18,499 nucleotides of DNA. Origin: Paracoccaceae bacterium. GTDB lineage: Bacteria; Pseudomonadota; Alphaproteobacteria; Rhodobacterales; Rhodobacteraceae. The stretch spans positions 1-18,499 of the forward strand of contig DAOUPC010000013.1 in assembly GCA_030626365.1 (NCBI GenBank), given 5' to 3'. Shown piece by piece: positions 6,547 to 13,847 of this stretch. Each line of letters begins with the position of its first letter. Positions within the stretch are counted from its first letter, which is position 1. The position numbers and the translations under genes are program-made. The notes beneath the pieces are model-generated. The model ran no database searches and was not told where the DNA came from. It saw only the letters and a list, made by a program, of their open reading frames with translations.

Positions 6547-7650
6547 TTATCCGGCACCCACATCCCTGCGGGCCACCGATACCGATTTGATCACCGCATG
6601 CACTTTGGTCCCTGCCTTCAGGGCCAGTGCATCTGCCGACCGGCGGGTGATCCGGGCCAGAAGACGGTCGTTGCCACATTGCATCTGAACGATGACCCCC
6701 GGTCCCGTGCCGCCCCGAAGGGTCAGGATTTCCGCCGGCAGGATATTAAGCGCCGACAGTCCGGTGGGTTTGCCCAGTGCGACAATCACATCCTTGGCCA
6801 GCACCCGCACCCGTGTTGACGCGCCGGGGGGCAGGTCCATTTGCGGCAGGAACAACCGCCCGCCGGACACCGACAGTTCACTTAGCCCGTCACCGTGATG
6901 GCGTACAACACTGGCAGGCAGCACCGCGCCCGCCTCGCGCACCCCAATCTGGCGCACCATGTCCGGGTCCGACAGCACCCGTTCGGCGGTGCCAAGGCGC
7001 GCGACGTGCCCATCCTCAAGCACCACCACGGTTGTGGCCAGCCGCGCCACTTCGGCCACCGAATGGCTGACATAAAGCATCGGAATGTCGGTCTGGTCGC
7101 GCAGGCGCTCAAGATAAGGCAGGATTTCCTCTTTACGGGCCGTATCCAGCGCCGCAAGCGGTTCGTCCATCAACAGCATCCGGGGGCGGGATAACAGGGC
7201 GCGCCCGATGGCCACCCGTTGCTTTTCGCCGCCCGACAACGCGCCGGGGGGGCGTTCAAGCAGGCCGGTGATGCCAAGCATATCGGCGACCTCGGCCACG
7301 GCGGGGCGGTCCTGTGTGCCCCCTTGTGTGCTCTTTTGTGCAAAGCGCAACCCGTATGACAGGTTCTGGCGCACTGACATGTGCGGAAACAGACGCCCAT
7401 CCTGAAACACATAACCCAGCCGACGTTTGTGCAGCGGCAGGCAGATACCGGCGCTGGCATCAAACAGCACCTCGTCCGACAGGGTGATGCGCCCGGCCTT
7501 GGGGCGCAGCAACCCGGCAACCGCGTTGACCACCGTTGTCTTGCCGGTGCCCGATTGCCCGAACAACGCGGTAATGCCCCCCGGTGCCTCGAACGCCACC
7601 TTCAGCGTGAAATCCCCGAACGGGTGGGTGATATCGACCGACAGGCTCAT
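6547..7650 (-). CDS. modC: Molybdate ABC importer ATPase
   Basis: This 367-residue ATPase energises molybdate import from the cytoplasmic side. Motifs in order are Walker A GQSGTGKTT (31-39), Q-loop VFQD (about 81-84), signature LSGGEKQR (138-145), Walker B MLLMDE (158-163) and H-loop His196. After the ATPase core, residues of about 290-360 form a TOBE/Mop-like domain (LNILPAEILTLRGG, LLARITRRSADAL), which binds oxyanion in ModC proteins and marks it apart from the btuD type. The start overlaps the modB stop by 4 nt (ATGA). It is the last gene of a leftward modABC operon. Tungstate is a possible co-substrate. Confidence 0.95.
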   Translation of the reverse strand: MSLSVDITHPFGDFTLKVAFEAPGGITALFGQSGTGKTTVVNAVAGLLRPKAGRITLSDEVLFDASAGICLPLHKRRLGYVFQDGRLFPHMSVRQNLSYGLRFAQKSTQGGTQDRPAVAEVADMLGITGLLERPPGALSGGEKQRVAIGRALLSRPRMLLMDEPLAALDTARKEEILPYLERLRDQTDIPMLYVSHSVAEVARLATTVVVLEDGHVARLGTAERVLSDPDMVRQIGVREAGAVLPASVVRHHGDGLSELSVSGGRLFLPQMDLPPGASTRVRVLAKDVIVALGKPTGLSALNILPAEILTLRGGTGPGVIVQMQCGNDRLLARITRRSADALALKAGTKVHAVIKSVSVARRDVGAG

Positions 7651-8345
7651 TCTCCGGCCACCCGTTTCGCGGCCCGGCGCGCCAGCAGTTCCGAGGCCAG
7701 CAGGGCCGCCATTGCGATGCCCACCGAAACCCCCACCAGCCGCAGCGCGGACGCCTCGCCGCCGGGCACCTGAAGAAAGGTATAGATGGCCGATGGCAGG
7801 GTCTGGGTCTGGCCGGGAATGTTAGAGACAAAAGTGATCGTCGCCCCGAATTCACCCATCGCCTTGGCAAAGCCCAGCACCGCCCCGGTGATCACCCCCG
7901 GCAGGATCAGCGGCAGGGTGATGGTAACAAAGACCCAGATCCGCGAGGCCCCCAATGTGGCCGCCGCCTGTTCCAGCTTTGGGTCCACCGCCTCGATCGC
8001 CAGCCGGATGGCCCGCACCATCAGCGGAAAGGCCATGATCGCGGCCGCCAGCACCGCGCCGGTCCAGCGGAACGCCAGCACCAGCCCAAACACCTCTTCC
8101 AGCCACCCACCGATCAGCCCCCGCCGCCCAAAGGTCAGCAACAACAGATAACCGGTGACGACCGGCGGCAGGATCAGCGGCAGATGCACCAGCCCGTTCA
8201 ACACCTGCTTGCCCCGAAACTGCCCGCGCGCCAGCGCATAGGCCACCAGAATCCCCAGTGGCAGGCTAAGCACGGTGGCCCAAAGCGACACGCGCAACGA
8301 CAGCGCAACCGCCTGCCATTCATCCGGGCCAAGCCAGCCGGTCAA
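7647..8345 (-). CDS. modB: Molybdate ABC importer permease
   Basis: This 232-residue inner-membrane permease has about five helices and the cytoplasmic EAA-type loop, EQAAATLGASRIWVFVTITLP, which docks onto ModC. The stretch LPLILPPVVTGYLLL and the segment ending TFVSNIPGQTQTLPSAIY are typical of ModB. The start codon is TTG at 8345, whose TTGA overlaps the modA stop, so translation is probably coupled to modA. Length is normal. It works with the ModA binding protein and ModC ATPase encoded on either side. Confidence 0.95.
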   Translation of the reverse strand: MTGWLGPDEWQAVALSLRVSLWATVLSLPLGILVAYALARGQFRGKQVLNGLVHLPLILPPVVTGYLLLLTFGRRGLIGGWLEEVFGLVLAFRWTGAVLAAAIMAFPLMVRAIRLAIEAVDPKLEQAAATLGASRIWVFVTITLPLILPGVITGAVLGFAKAMGEFGATITFVSNIPGQTQTLPSAIYTFLQVPGGEASALRLVGVSVGIAMAALLASELLARRAAKRVAGE

Positions 8346-9202
8346 GACCCACCCCCAGTCTGGTCAGATGCAGACGGGTCAGACCCGGGGCGGCCAAACC
8401 CGTGCCGGGTGAACACCGCGCGGGCCTGCGGCCCGGCCAGATAGTCGAAAAATGCCTGTGCGGCATCTGTGCCCGTGTCTGTCCCGGCACCTGTCACGCG
8501 GGCGACCGGGTAAAGGATTGGCGGATGGCTGTTTTTCGGAAATGTGCCCACCACCCGCACCCGTGGTTCGGCGTGTGCATCGGTGGCATAGACAATGCCA
8601 AGCGGGGCCTCGCCCAGGACCACCAGACGCAATGCGGCGCGCACGTTGTCGGTTTGGGCGACGTGCCCCTGCACAGCGTCCCAGACCCCCAGCGATTGCA
8701 GCGCGGCCCGGCCATAGATACCGGCCGGCACCGCATCAACCAGCGCCATTGCCAGCCGGGCCGTGCCCAAGGCGGCAACCAGATCCATGCCCAGGTTCAT
8801 GTCCGGCGCAATGGTTATCGCAATGTCTGCCCCCTGGTCGCCCTCTTGCGGGGTGATCAGAACCAGACGGTTGCTTAGCAGGTCCACCCGCGTTGGGGCA
8901 TCAATCAGCCCGTCGCGCTCAAGCACGTCCATCCATGTGGTATTGGCTGACAGGAATATTTGCGCCGGTGCCCCGTACTGGATCTGGCGCGCCAGTGCCG
9001 AACTGCCGGCGTATGACAGGCTGATGCGCCCTGCGCCCGATGTCTCAAACTGGTGGGCCACCTCGTCCAGTGCATTTTTCAGGCTGGCGGCGGCAAACAC
9101 GGTTACAGGCGGGGGCGTGTCGGCCCGCGCAGTGCCCGCCCAACCGAACACGGCCCACAGCATCAGCGCAAACAGCAGGCGGTGGGGGGCGCGAAAAATC
9201 AT
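8342..9202 (-). CDS. modA: Periplasmic molybdate-binding protein
   Basis: This 286-residue binding protein has a signal peptide (basic start, core FALMLWAVFGWAG, cleavage after TARA near residue 27). The mature part opens with the ModA hallmark VTVFAAASLKNALDEV and then YAGSSALARQIQYGAPAQIFLSA, which supply the serines that hold the tetrahedral oxyanion. It should capture molybdate in the periplasm for ModBC, feeding molybdenum-cofactor enzymes. AGGGA sits 8-12 nt before the ATG at 9202. Only 23 nt separate it from the hypothetical gene upstream, so the operon may be read through from there. I saw no ModE-type operator. The C-terminal tail is Ser/Gly-rich and unremarkable. Confidence 0.94.
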   Translation of the reverse strand: MIFRAPHRLLFALMLWAVFGWAGTARADTPPPVTVFAAASLKNALDEVAHQFETSGAGRISLSYAGSSALARQIQYGAPAQIFLSANTTWMDVLERDGLIDAPTRVDLLSNRLVLITPQEGDQGADIAITIAPDMNLGMDLVAALGTARLAMALVDAVPAGIYGRAALQSLGVWDAVQGHVAQTDNVRAALRLVVLGEAPLGIVYATDAHAEPRVRVVGTFPKNSHPPILYPVARVTGAGTDTGTDAAQAFFDYLAGPQARAVFTRHGFGRPGSDPSASDQTGGGS

Positions 9203-9225
9203 TGTCTGATCCCTGTGCGTGCCAT

Positions 9226-10101
9226 TCAGGGCGCGATCAGTTGAACACCGGGAATGCGCTGAATGCGAAAAACATCCTCGTCATAGGTATCGGTCAGCTC
9301 ATCAACCAGTTCGTCGGTCCAGCCGGGCAGGTCCAGCTCTTCCTCGATCTTGTCTTCCATGGCGAATTTATCCAGAAATGCGGCGATGACCCGGCGTTGC
9401 TGTACCTCGGACATGTCCGGGTGTTTTTTCAAATAGGCCTGAAACCGCTTTGTGCCTTCCTTTGACATTATGCTGTTGAGAAGGTCAAAACCACCAATGA
9501 TCCTGTCGCCATGTTCCAGCCCGGCCATTTCGCGGATGATCTGGGCCCAGATCAGGGGGGTATCTTCGTTGCACCAGATGGTCAGGGTGGCCTCTGGAAC
9601 GGCGTCGCGGATGCGCAGGATCGTGTCGGACCAGCGCAATTCCCGCGGGTCGGTATCGGCCATCATGGCGCGGAATTTCCGGGGTGATACCTTGCCCAGA
9701 ACCGCAGGCAGGAACGTGGCCGGGTTGCGGACTGCCATGAACATTTCGATCTGATCGAACCGGAACAGCGCCTGCAACTGCAACATGCGTTCGGCGGCAT
9801 CCGGGTAAAGCGTGCCCTTTCCGACGGCAAACCGCTGGGACCCGAAGAAATGCGTGTTGGACAGGATCAGCCGGTCGGAAACCTCGTCATCCAGAATGGC
9901 ATCAATCAGCACATCGCGCGCGTCTTCTGACGGATTGGCGGTCTGCATTGCCTTGAAGGCATCCTTGAGAAGATAGCGATAGCGCCCCGGTCCCGGCACC
10001 GAAATTCCGCGCTTTGAGAAATCGTCCTTGTTTCGCAACAGGCATTTCAGCAGGCGCTCGTCATCGGTGCAATGGGCGCCTGTGTGAAAGATGACCTGCA
10101 T
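9226..10101 (-). CDS. Conserved hypothetical, sulfotransferase-like protein
   Basis: This 291-residue soluble protein has no signal peptide or membrane helix. The opening VIFHTGAHCTDDERLLKCLL followed by FSKRGISVPGPGRYR resembles a Roseobacter family of unknown function. Its beta-strand, GxH loop and helix recall the PAPS-binding loop of sulfotransferases, but the usual SGTT signature is absent. Later parts include LILSNTHFFG, the FMAVRNPATFLPAV segment (also sulfotransferase-like in placement) and LTIWCNEDTP. The C-terminus is acidic. It lies between mtnP and modABC on the same strand, 23 nt before modA, so co-transcription with mod is possible. No substrate can be named. Confidence 0.75.
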   Translation of the reverse strand: MQVIFHTGAHCTDDERLLKCLLRNKDDFSKRGISVPGPGRYRYLLKDAFKAMQTANPSEDARDVLIDAILDDEVSDRLILSNTHFFGSQRFAVGKGTLYPDAAERMLQLQALFRFDQIEMFMAVRNPATFLPAVLGKVSPRKFRAMMADTDPRELRWSDTILRIRDAVPEATLTIWCNEDTPLIWAQIIREMAGLEHGDRIIGGFDLLNSIMSKEGTKRFQAYLKKHPDMSEVQQRRVIAAFLDKFAMEDKIEEELDLPGWTDELVDELTDTYDEDVFRIQRIPGVQLIAP

Positions 10102-10179
10102 GTTGTTCCGACGTTATCCTTGGTGTCCCTGAATGGGGTATCGCCTTGGCCTGACCTAGTCAAACAGCTTTGTCTGCCT

Positions 10180-10202
10180 GGCGTGACCCTTGGGATCACG
10201 CC
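10180..10202 (-). terminator. Hairpin directly after mtnP
   Basis: GGCGTGA (10180-10186) and TCACGCC (10196-10202) form a 7-bp stem that begins one base after the mtnP stop; three more C-G pairs can extend it around one bulged base. No T-run follows in the leftward direction, so it may terminate mtnP weakly or allow read-through into the next gene. Confidence 0.45.
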
Positions 10203-10203
10203 C

Positions 10204-11076
10204 CTAACGAACCCGCCCCGCCACCGCGTCCAGTTTCGCCAGAAGTTCGGGGTCGCGCGCATCCGGTGCCGTCAGGATCGCATAATCCAGCGCCCGGTCA
10301 CAGCCGTGCGTACAGGGCGCACGCGCGGCCCCAAGAAGGGCGGGCAGGCGCGCGACAAGGGACCGGCCCTTGTCGGCATTGCCGGTCAGGGTGGCGATGA
10401 TCTGGGTGATATCCACCTCTCCGTGATCGGGGTGCCAGCTGTCGTAATCGGTGATCATCGCCACGCAGGCATAGCACAGTTCGGCCTCGCGGGCGAGTTT
10501 GGCCTCGGGCATGCCGGTCATGCCGATCACATCCGCGCCCCAGCTGTCGCGGTACATGCGCGATTCTGCCAGGGTGGAAAACTGCGGGCCTTCCATGGCC
10601 AGATATGTCCCCCCGCGATGCACGGTTATGCCGGCATCCCGCGCGGCGGTTTCGCAGGCGTCACCCAGGCGGGCACAGGTGGGGTGGGCGACGCTGACAT
10701 GGCCGACGCAGCCGCTTGAGAAAAAGCTTTTGGGGCGGGCGAATGTGCGGTCGATATACTGGTCAACGATGACGAAATCACCGGGGGCCATTTCGTCGCG
10801 GAACGACCCGCAGGCGGATACGGCGATAACGTCCGTCACCCCCAACCGTTTCAGCGCGTCGATGTTGGCACGATAGGGCACGTCGCTGGGGGCATGCACA
10901 TGGCCACGCCCGTGCCGGGGCAGGAACGCCATATCGACACCGTTCAGGTTGCCCGTCAGGATCGCATCCGACGGCGCGCCCCAGGGGCTGGTCACTTGTG
11001 TCCAGGTGGCGTTTTTCAGCCCGTCGATTTCATAGATACCCGACCCGCCGATGATGCCGATTTTGGTTTTGCTCAT
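10204..11076 (-). CDS. mtnP: S-methyl-5'-thioadenosine phosphorylase
   Basis: This 290-residue enzyme of the purine phosphorylase superfamily cleaves methylthioadenosine with phosphate to adenine and methylthioribose-1-phosphate, salvaging polyamine and quorum-sensing by-products. The sequence shows IGIIGGSGIY (6-15), phosphate-binding RHGRGH (54-59), ALKRLGVTDVIAVSACGS (about 74-91), substrate-site MEGPQFST (161-168), IGMTGMPEAKLAREAELCYA (184-203) and TDYDSW (209-214). The MTGMPEAKLA form and TDYDSW favour methylthioadenosine phosphorylase over plain purine nucleoside phosphorylase. I chose the ATG at 11076, since the family start is MSKTKIGIIGGSG; an upstream in-frame start at 11178 adds an unrelated leader. 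It is divergent from the SulP gene. A related activity on inosine cannot be excluded. Confidence 0.94.
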   Translation of the reverse strand: MSKTKIGIIGGSGIYEIDGLKNATWTQVTSPWGAPSDAILTGNLNGVDMAFLPRHGRGHVHAPSDVPYRANIDALKRLGVTDVIAVSACGSFRDEMAPGDFVIVDQYIDRTFARPKSFFSSGCVGHVSVAHPTCARLGDACETAARDAGITVHRGGTYLAMEGPQFSTLAESRMYRDSWGADVIGMTGMPEAKLAREAELCYACVAMITDYDSWHPDHGEVDITQIIATLTGNADKGRSLVARLPALLGAARAPCTHGCDRALDYAILTAPDARDPELLAKLDAVAGRVR

Positions 11077-11293
11077 GTGGTGCCCCGTTTGTTGCTGGCC
11101 AGACATTAGTGCCAACAAAGCGACATGCAACCGCAGGTGTGGTAAAGTATTCGCAAGAATGGCGTGCAATTGTTGCAAACCGTGCTATGACGCCCCCGCA
11201 TGGCGGACTGACCTTGCGCGCCATGGCCAACCGGGCCGGGGGCGCATAAGAACGCCACATTGCCGCGAAACCGATCACCACAGGACTATTTTC
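11077..11293. other. Divergent promoter region between mtnP and the SulP gene
   Basis: This 217-bp gap must carry the promoters of both genes, but I could not fix convincing hexamers on either strand. TGCAA-TTG-TTGCA at 11165-11177 is a small inverted repeat that could be an operator. No RNA gene or coding ORF is seen here. Confidence 0.3.
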
Positions 11294-13000
11294 ATGCCCC
11301 GAGCCATTCTGGCATCGTTTGCCAAACGTCTTGCCATTCCCGACCTGCGCTGGATGCCGGATGAGGGGTTTACCCCGTCCCGCGTGCGGATCGAGCTGTT
11401 ATCGGGGCTGACCGTCTCGCTGGCGCTGGTCCCCGAGGCGGTGGCCTTTGCCTTTGTCGCCGGGGTGAACCCGCTGGTCGGGCTTTATGCGGCGTTCATG
11501 GTCGGGCTGATTACCGCGCTGATCGGCGGGCGGCCGGGCATGATTTCGGGCGCGACCGGGGCGCTGGCCGTTGTGATGGTGGCGCTGGTGGCACAGCACG
11601 GGGTTGAATACCTGTTTGCCACCGTGGTGCTGATGGGGCTGTTACAGGTCTTTTTCGGCGTCATGCAGTGGGGGAAATTCATTCGTCTGGTGCCGCATCC
11701 GGTGATGCTGGGCTTTGTCAACGGGCTGGCGATTGTGATCTTTCTGGCGCAGCTGGGGCAATTCAAGGTGCCGGGCAGCATGGTGGACACCGGGCATGGG
11801 CTGTCGGGGGGCACGTGGCTTTCGGGTATGCCGATGTATCTGATGCTGGGGCTGGTGACGCTGACCATGGCGGTTATCTGGATCATGCCGCGCATTACCC
11901 GGTTTATTCCGGCCCCTCTGGCCGGGATTGGCGTGGTGGCCGCGCTTGTGATCGGAATGGGGCTGGATGTGCCGCGGGTTGGTGATCTGGCATCGATCAA
12001 GGGCGGGTTCCCGGCGTTTCACGTGCCGATGGTGCCGCTGAACTGGGAAACCTTTGAAATCATTCTGCCTTACGCGGTCATTCTGGCCGCTATTGGTCTG
12101 ATCGAAAGCCTGCTGACCCTGAACCTTGTCGGAGAGATGACCGGCAAGCGCGGCGGGGCCAGCCAGGAATGTATCGCCCAGGGGCTGGCCAATACGGCCA
12201 CCGGGTTCTTTGGCGGCATGGGCGGTTGTGCGATGATCGGTCAGTCGATGATCAACGTCAAATCGGGCGGGCGAACGCGCCTGGCCGGGGTGTCGGCGGC
12301 GGTGTTCTTGTTGCTGTTCATCCTGGTGGGATCATCGGTGATCGAACAGATCCCGCTGGCGGCGCTTGTCGGCGTGATGTTCATGGTGGTGATAGGCACG
12401 TTTGCCTGGAATTCGCTGACCATTCTGCGCCGTGTGCCGCTGACGGATGCCTTTGTGACCGTGCTGGTGACTGTGGTGACGGTGATGGAGGATCTGGCCG
12501 TTGCCGTGGTGGTCGGGGTGATCGTATCGGCGCTGGCCTATGCCTGGAACAACGCCCGCCGGATTGACGCGATAACCAGCGAAACGGAAGGCGGCGCAAA
12601 GGTCTATCAGGTACACGGGCCGTTGTTCTTTGGTTCGTCCGAGGGGTTTGTTGAATTGTTCAGCCCGGTGGATGACCCGGATTGCGTGATCGTCGATTTT
12701 GCCGACAGCCGGGTGGTTGATCAGTCGGCCCTGCAGGCGATCGAGGCGGTCGCGCTGAAGTATGAGGCGATCGGCAAACAGATCCAGTTGCGTCACCTTA
12801 GCCGGGATTGTCACAAGCTGCTGAACAAGGCCGGACACCTGATGGTCGATAGTGACGATGACCCCGATTATGCGCTGGCGGTGAACTATTCCGTACGTAC
12901 AGGGATTTTGGGCGGGCATTTGGGGCGGGGTTATTCGATTAGCCGTTTTTCACCCTTAGTCGCCCATCCTTTTGCAAGGCGCTCGAACTCGATAAAGTAA
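11294..13000 (+). CDS. SulP-family anion transporter with STAS domain
   Basis: This is a 568-residue inner-membrane transporter of the SulP/SLC26 type, which carries sulfate, bicarbonate or related anions. Residues of about 35-420 hold the membrane domain, beginning with the family signature VSLALVPEAVAFAFVAGVNPLVGLYAAF near 41-68 and including GGMGGCAMIGQSMINVKSGG (307-326). A cytoplasmic STAS domain follows (about 436-525: VYQVHGPLFFGSSE, VIVDFADSRVVDQSALQAI). I used the ATG at 11294; the frame is open further upstream but has no family sequence there. Residues 543-568 (from LGRGYSIS) lie in low-GC foreign DNA and antisense to a DUF4760 gene, so the native protein probably ended near His542. 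The transported anion cannot be told from sequence. Confidence 0.92.
   Translation: MPRAILASFAKRLAIPDLRWMPDEGFTPSRVRIELLSGLTVSLALVPEAVAFAFVAGVNPLVGLYAAFMVGLITALIGGRPGMISGATGALAVVMVALVAQHGVEYLFATVVLMGLLQVFFGVMQWGKFIRLVPHPVMLGFVNGLAIVIFLAQLGQFKVPGSMVDTGHGLSGGTWLSGMPMYLMLGLVTLTMAVIWIMPRITRFIPAPLAGIGVVAALVIGMGLDVPRVGDLASIKGGFPAFHVPMVPLNWETFEIILPYAVILAAIGLIESLLTLNLVGEMTGKRGGASQECIAQGLANTATGFFGGMGGCAMIGQSMINVKSGGRTRLAGVSAAVFLLLFILVGSSVIEQIPLAALVGVMFMVVIGTFAWNSLTILRRVPLTDAFVTVLVTVVTVMEDLAVAVVVGVIVSALAYAWNNARRIDAITSETEGGAKVYQVHGPLFFGSSEGFVELFSPVDDPDCVIVDFADSRVVDQSALQAIEAVALKYEAIGKQIQLRHLSRDCHKLLNKAGHLMVDSDDDPDYALAVNYSVRTGILGGHLGRGYSISRFSPLVAHPFARRSNSIK
12922..12937. repeat. 16-bp direct repeat, left copy
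   Basis: GGGGCGGGGTTATTCG, identical to 13826-13841. It starts three bases after the codon for SulP His542 and contains the TAA stop (12931-12933) of the leftward DUF4760 gene. Flanking bases on both sides differ from the other copy. Confidence 0.9.
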
Positions 13001-13332
13001 GTTGGGACGCCTGTGCTTTCTCTCATCGATACGACAAGTGACCTACACTTTGTCCAATCCTTCACCAGCATGGTTCGGCACCACTTTTTATAGGATTTTT
13101 CGCACATTATTCCTTGGCTAATGCCGATTGCTACCAATTCATACTGGTTGAGGATAGCGCGGACACATTCGATTTCTTCACCAGAAGCCTTGTCTGCCAA
13201 GAGCCACTGTTCTAAATTTCCGTCATCGCGCAGTTTTGTGAATTTAGCCCGTAAATCAAGATGGCGTGGATCAGATTCTTCCCTTAAGACAATGTCGAGG
13301 GTTGATCGCTTTTTGCAACTTTCTGCGACCAA
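12931..13332 (-). CDS. DUF4760-family protein (open C-terminal part; probably frameshifted)
   Basis: This frame encodes 133 residues, including KKRSTLDIVLREES, LRAKFTKLRDDGNLEQW, AILNQYELVAIGISQGI, KSYKKWCRTMLVKDW and FIEFERLAKGW, the pattern I associate with DUF4760 proteins (function unknown, usually one N-terminal membrane helix and a cytoplasmic domain). The helix is missing from this frame but is encoded just upstream in another frame (13451-13316). One extra A in the AAAAA run at 13314-13310 would join them as ...QKVAKKRSTLD. The TTG start at 13332 is therefore probably not the native start. The stop lies inside the left 16-bp repeat, and the last 70 nt are antisense to the SulP gene's 3' end. 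Base composition is much lower in GC than the neighbours. Confidence 0.65.
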   Translation of the reverse strand: MVAESCKKRSTLDIVLREESDPRHLDLRAKFTKLRDDGNLEQWLLADKASGEEIECVRAILNQYELVAIGISQGIMCEKSYKKWCRTMLVKDWTKCRSLVVSMRESTGVPTYFIEFERLAKGWATKGEKRLIE

Positions 13333-13451
13333 AATATTGTTCCGGCCACACCAAGCGCGGAAACAACAATGGCAAACGTTTGAATGTAGAGTCCATACAC
13401 AGAAATATCAGAAGTAGATATGCTTACAACAGACGTAGGCAGGTCAGCCAC
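13316..13451 (-). pseudogene. Out-of-frame N-terminal membrane segment of the DUF4760 gene
   Basis: From a GTG at 13451 this frame reads VADLPTSVVSIST..., then VYGLYIQTFAIVVSALGVAG and TIFWSQKVAK, a single transmembrane helix followed by basic residues, as expected before KRSTLD. It runs past the AAAAA tract out of frame with the downstream domain. Upstream, GGAGGG (13509-13504) serves a 17-19 codon mini-ORF (MTMKCEGWGGG...) whose TGA at 13446-13444 overlaps this GTG region, so the native start is unclear. A sequencing error, a decayed gene and -1 slippage are all possible. Confidence 0.5.
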
Positions 13452-13847
13452 GAATTTTCACTACCCCGCCACCCCATCCTTCACATTTCATAGTCATCTT
13501 CATCCCTCCACCTTATAATATTGAATATTTTACTAGCGTTAGGCTACGTCGCGAGCGTTATCAACGCATGTGTTTTGAACCGACCCTTGCCACATATGGG
13601 TACTCCATACAAGATTAACAAACCATAAATGCTGCGCACGTTTTTGTTTTAGTGCATAAAAATAGCTTGAAAATACGGTCAAATAGCGCTCCCGCGCCAA
13701 GTAAAATAGCCGCATCCACGCCTTAGGCGCGGGACCTCGGCGATTTTTCTTGTCCCGGTGTCGTCGCTTTGTCTGTCCGGTCACAGGCGACGGCGGCTCC
13801 GCAACAGAAAGTGGTTTGGCCGGTCGGGGCGGGGTTATTCGCCGCCG
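13452..13847. other. Mostly non-coding AT-rich stretch
   Basis: I see no convincing gene in about 400 bp. A leftward 81-codon ORF (13784-13539, GTG start, basic N-terminus TKRRHRDKKNRRG) is open but resembles nothing I know and lacks a good ribosome-binding site. CCCGCGCC (13691-13698) and GGCGCGGG (13726-13733) form an 8-bp inverted repeat close to where the composition returns to GC-rich. AATATTATAAGG near 13514-13525 on the minus strand could serve as a -10 region for the DUF4760 gene, but a -35 is not evident. Confidence 0.4.
13826..13841. repeat. 16-bp direct repeat, right copy
   Basis: GGGGCGGGGTTATTCG, identical to 12922-12937 at a distance of 904 bp. It lies 6 nt beyond the stop codon of the leftward flavin-reductase gene. 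Together with the following CGCCGCC it could form a small GC hairpin. Confidence 0.9.

Larger units (their letters stand above)
12922..13841. mobile_element. Low-GC putative insertion bounded by 16-bp direct repeats
   Basis: About 900 bp between and including the two repeats is unlike its surroundings. From about 12938 to 13720 it is visibly AT-rich (for example TTATAATATTGAATATTTTAC near 13515), while both flanks are GC-rich core genes. It carries a DUF4760-type gene and non-coding sequence, but no integrase, transposase or obvious terminal inverted repeats. The direct repeats could be a target-site duplication, attL/attR-like sites of an element moved in trans, or the mark of recombination between short homologies. 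The rightmost 100 bp regain high GC, so the true right boundary is uncertain. Confidence 0.45.

Noticed and set aside
10072..10719. Long rightward open frame across mtnP
   Set aside because: Antisense to mtnP, whose motifs are complete; no independent coding features.
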